Assembly (NCBI GenBank): GCA_035275625.1
Contig: DATEMK010000450.1
Span: forward strand, 1-15,124
Direction: 5' to 3'
DNA from: DATEMK01 sp035275625
GTDB taxonomy: Bacteria > Bacteroidota > Bacteroidia > AKYH767-A > OLB10
DNA: 15,124 nucleotides
Shown here: piece by piece, positions 15,020 to 15,124 of the stretch
Layout of the letters: every line of letters starts with the position of its first letter
Numbering within the stretch: position 1 is the stretch's first letter
The notes under the pieces: model-generated
Databases searched by the model: none
Seen by the model: the letters and a program-made list of their open reading frames with translations, nothing else
Told to the model about the DNA's origin: nothing
Translations under genes and position numbers: made by a program

Positions 15020-15124
15020 CAGTTATAAATGCCTTTTACTTATTAAAGATACTGCATCACAACCGCACACTGATTGTATCGAAAGCGGACAGTTGTTTGT
15101 TTTTAATAGTTTTAAAGTGATGAA

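Noticed and set aside
15072..15095. TGT...ACA element near the right edge as an operator or sigma-54 regulator site
   Set aside because: Beyond the outer three bases the half-sites do not match each other.
15020..15124. Partial gene at the right edge
   Set aside because: One minus-strand frame is open for about 34 codons, but it has no recognisable sequence and the stretch is short enough to be open by chance.

Overview
The window is a stretch of chromosome from a member of the Bacteroidota, probably an environmental or less-studied lineage. The evidence is of three kinds. Several starts are preceded by the Bacteroidota -7 promoter element TAnnTTTG, while Shine-Dalgarno sequences are essentially absent. 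Intergenic DNA is AT-rich. The protein types (GH3 family, secreted repeat protein, proline iminopeptidase-like lipoprotein, NtrC-type regulator with its kinase) fit that phylum. No phage, insertion sequence, CRISPR array or replication origin is visible.

Left part (1-3608): the tail of an unidentified gene, a WecA/TagO-like polyprenyl-phosphate sugar-phosphate transferase (envelope glycan initiation), and uvrB (nucleotide excision repair). The gap between the last two is structured: a nested imperfect palindrome of about 134 bp, then a ~50-bp tandem duplication made of ATTCGT hexamers that has copied the uvrB start codon region.

Middle part (3609-10017): a well-formed promoter drives a secreted 247-residue protein built of five ~30-residue repeats, each centred on a TonB-box-like LPEVVISAER core. 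Facing it is a small minus-strand operon of two small genes, one encoding a 28-residue membrane peptide; the two genes share a near-identical translation leader. Divergent from that operon is dnaX (polymerase III gamma/tau), which carries an A9 run exactly where a slip would end the protein as a short gamma form. Then come NADP-type isocitrate dehydrogenase (icd) and a GH3-family acyl-adenylating enzyme, separated by a heptamer repeat abutting the GH3 start.

Right part (10018-15124): a LysE/RhtB-type exporter with a possibly leaderless mRNA, a lipoprotein of the proline iminopeptidase family, and tRNA-Val(GAC) with an unusual C at position 33. On the minus strand lie a sigma-54-type response regulator and its membrane histidine kinase with overlapping ends, preceded by a small conserved-looking protein.

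Most genes are housekeeping and not functionally linked. The best candidates for something undescribed are the TonB-box-like repeat protein, the dnaX slippage site, the C33 tRNA, and the short tandem repeats sitting directly on translation starts.
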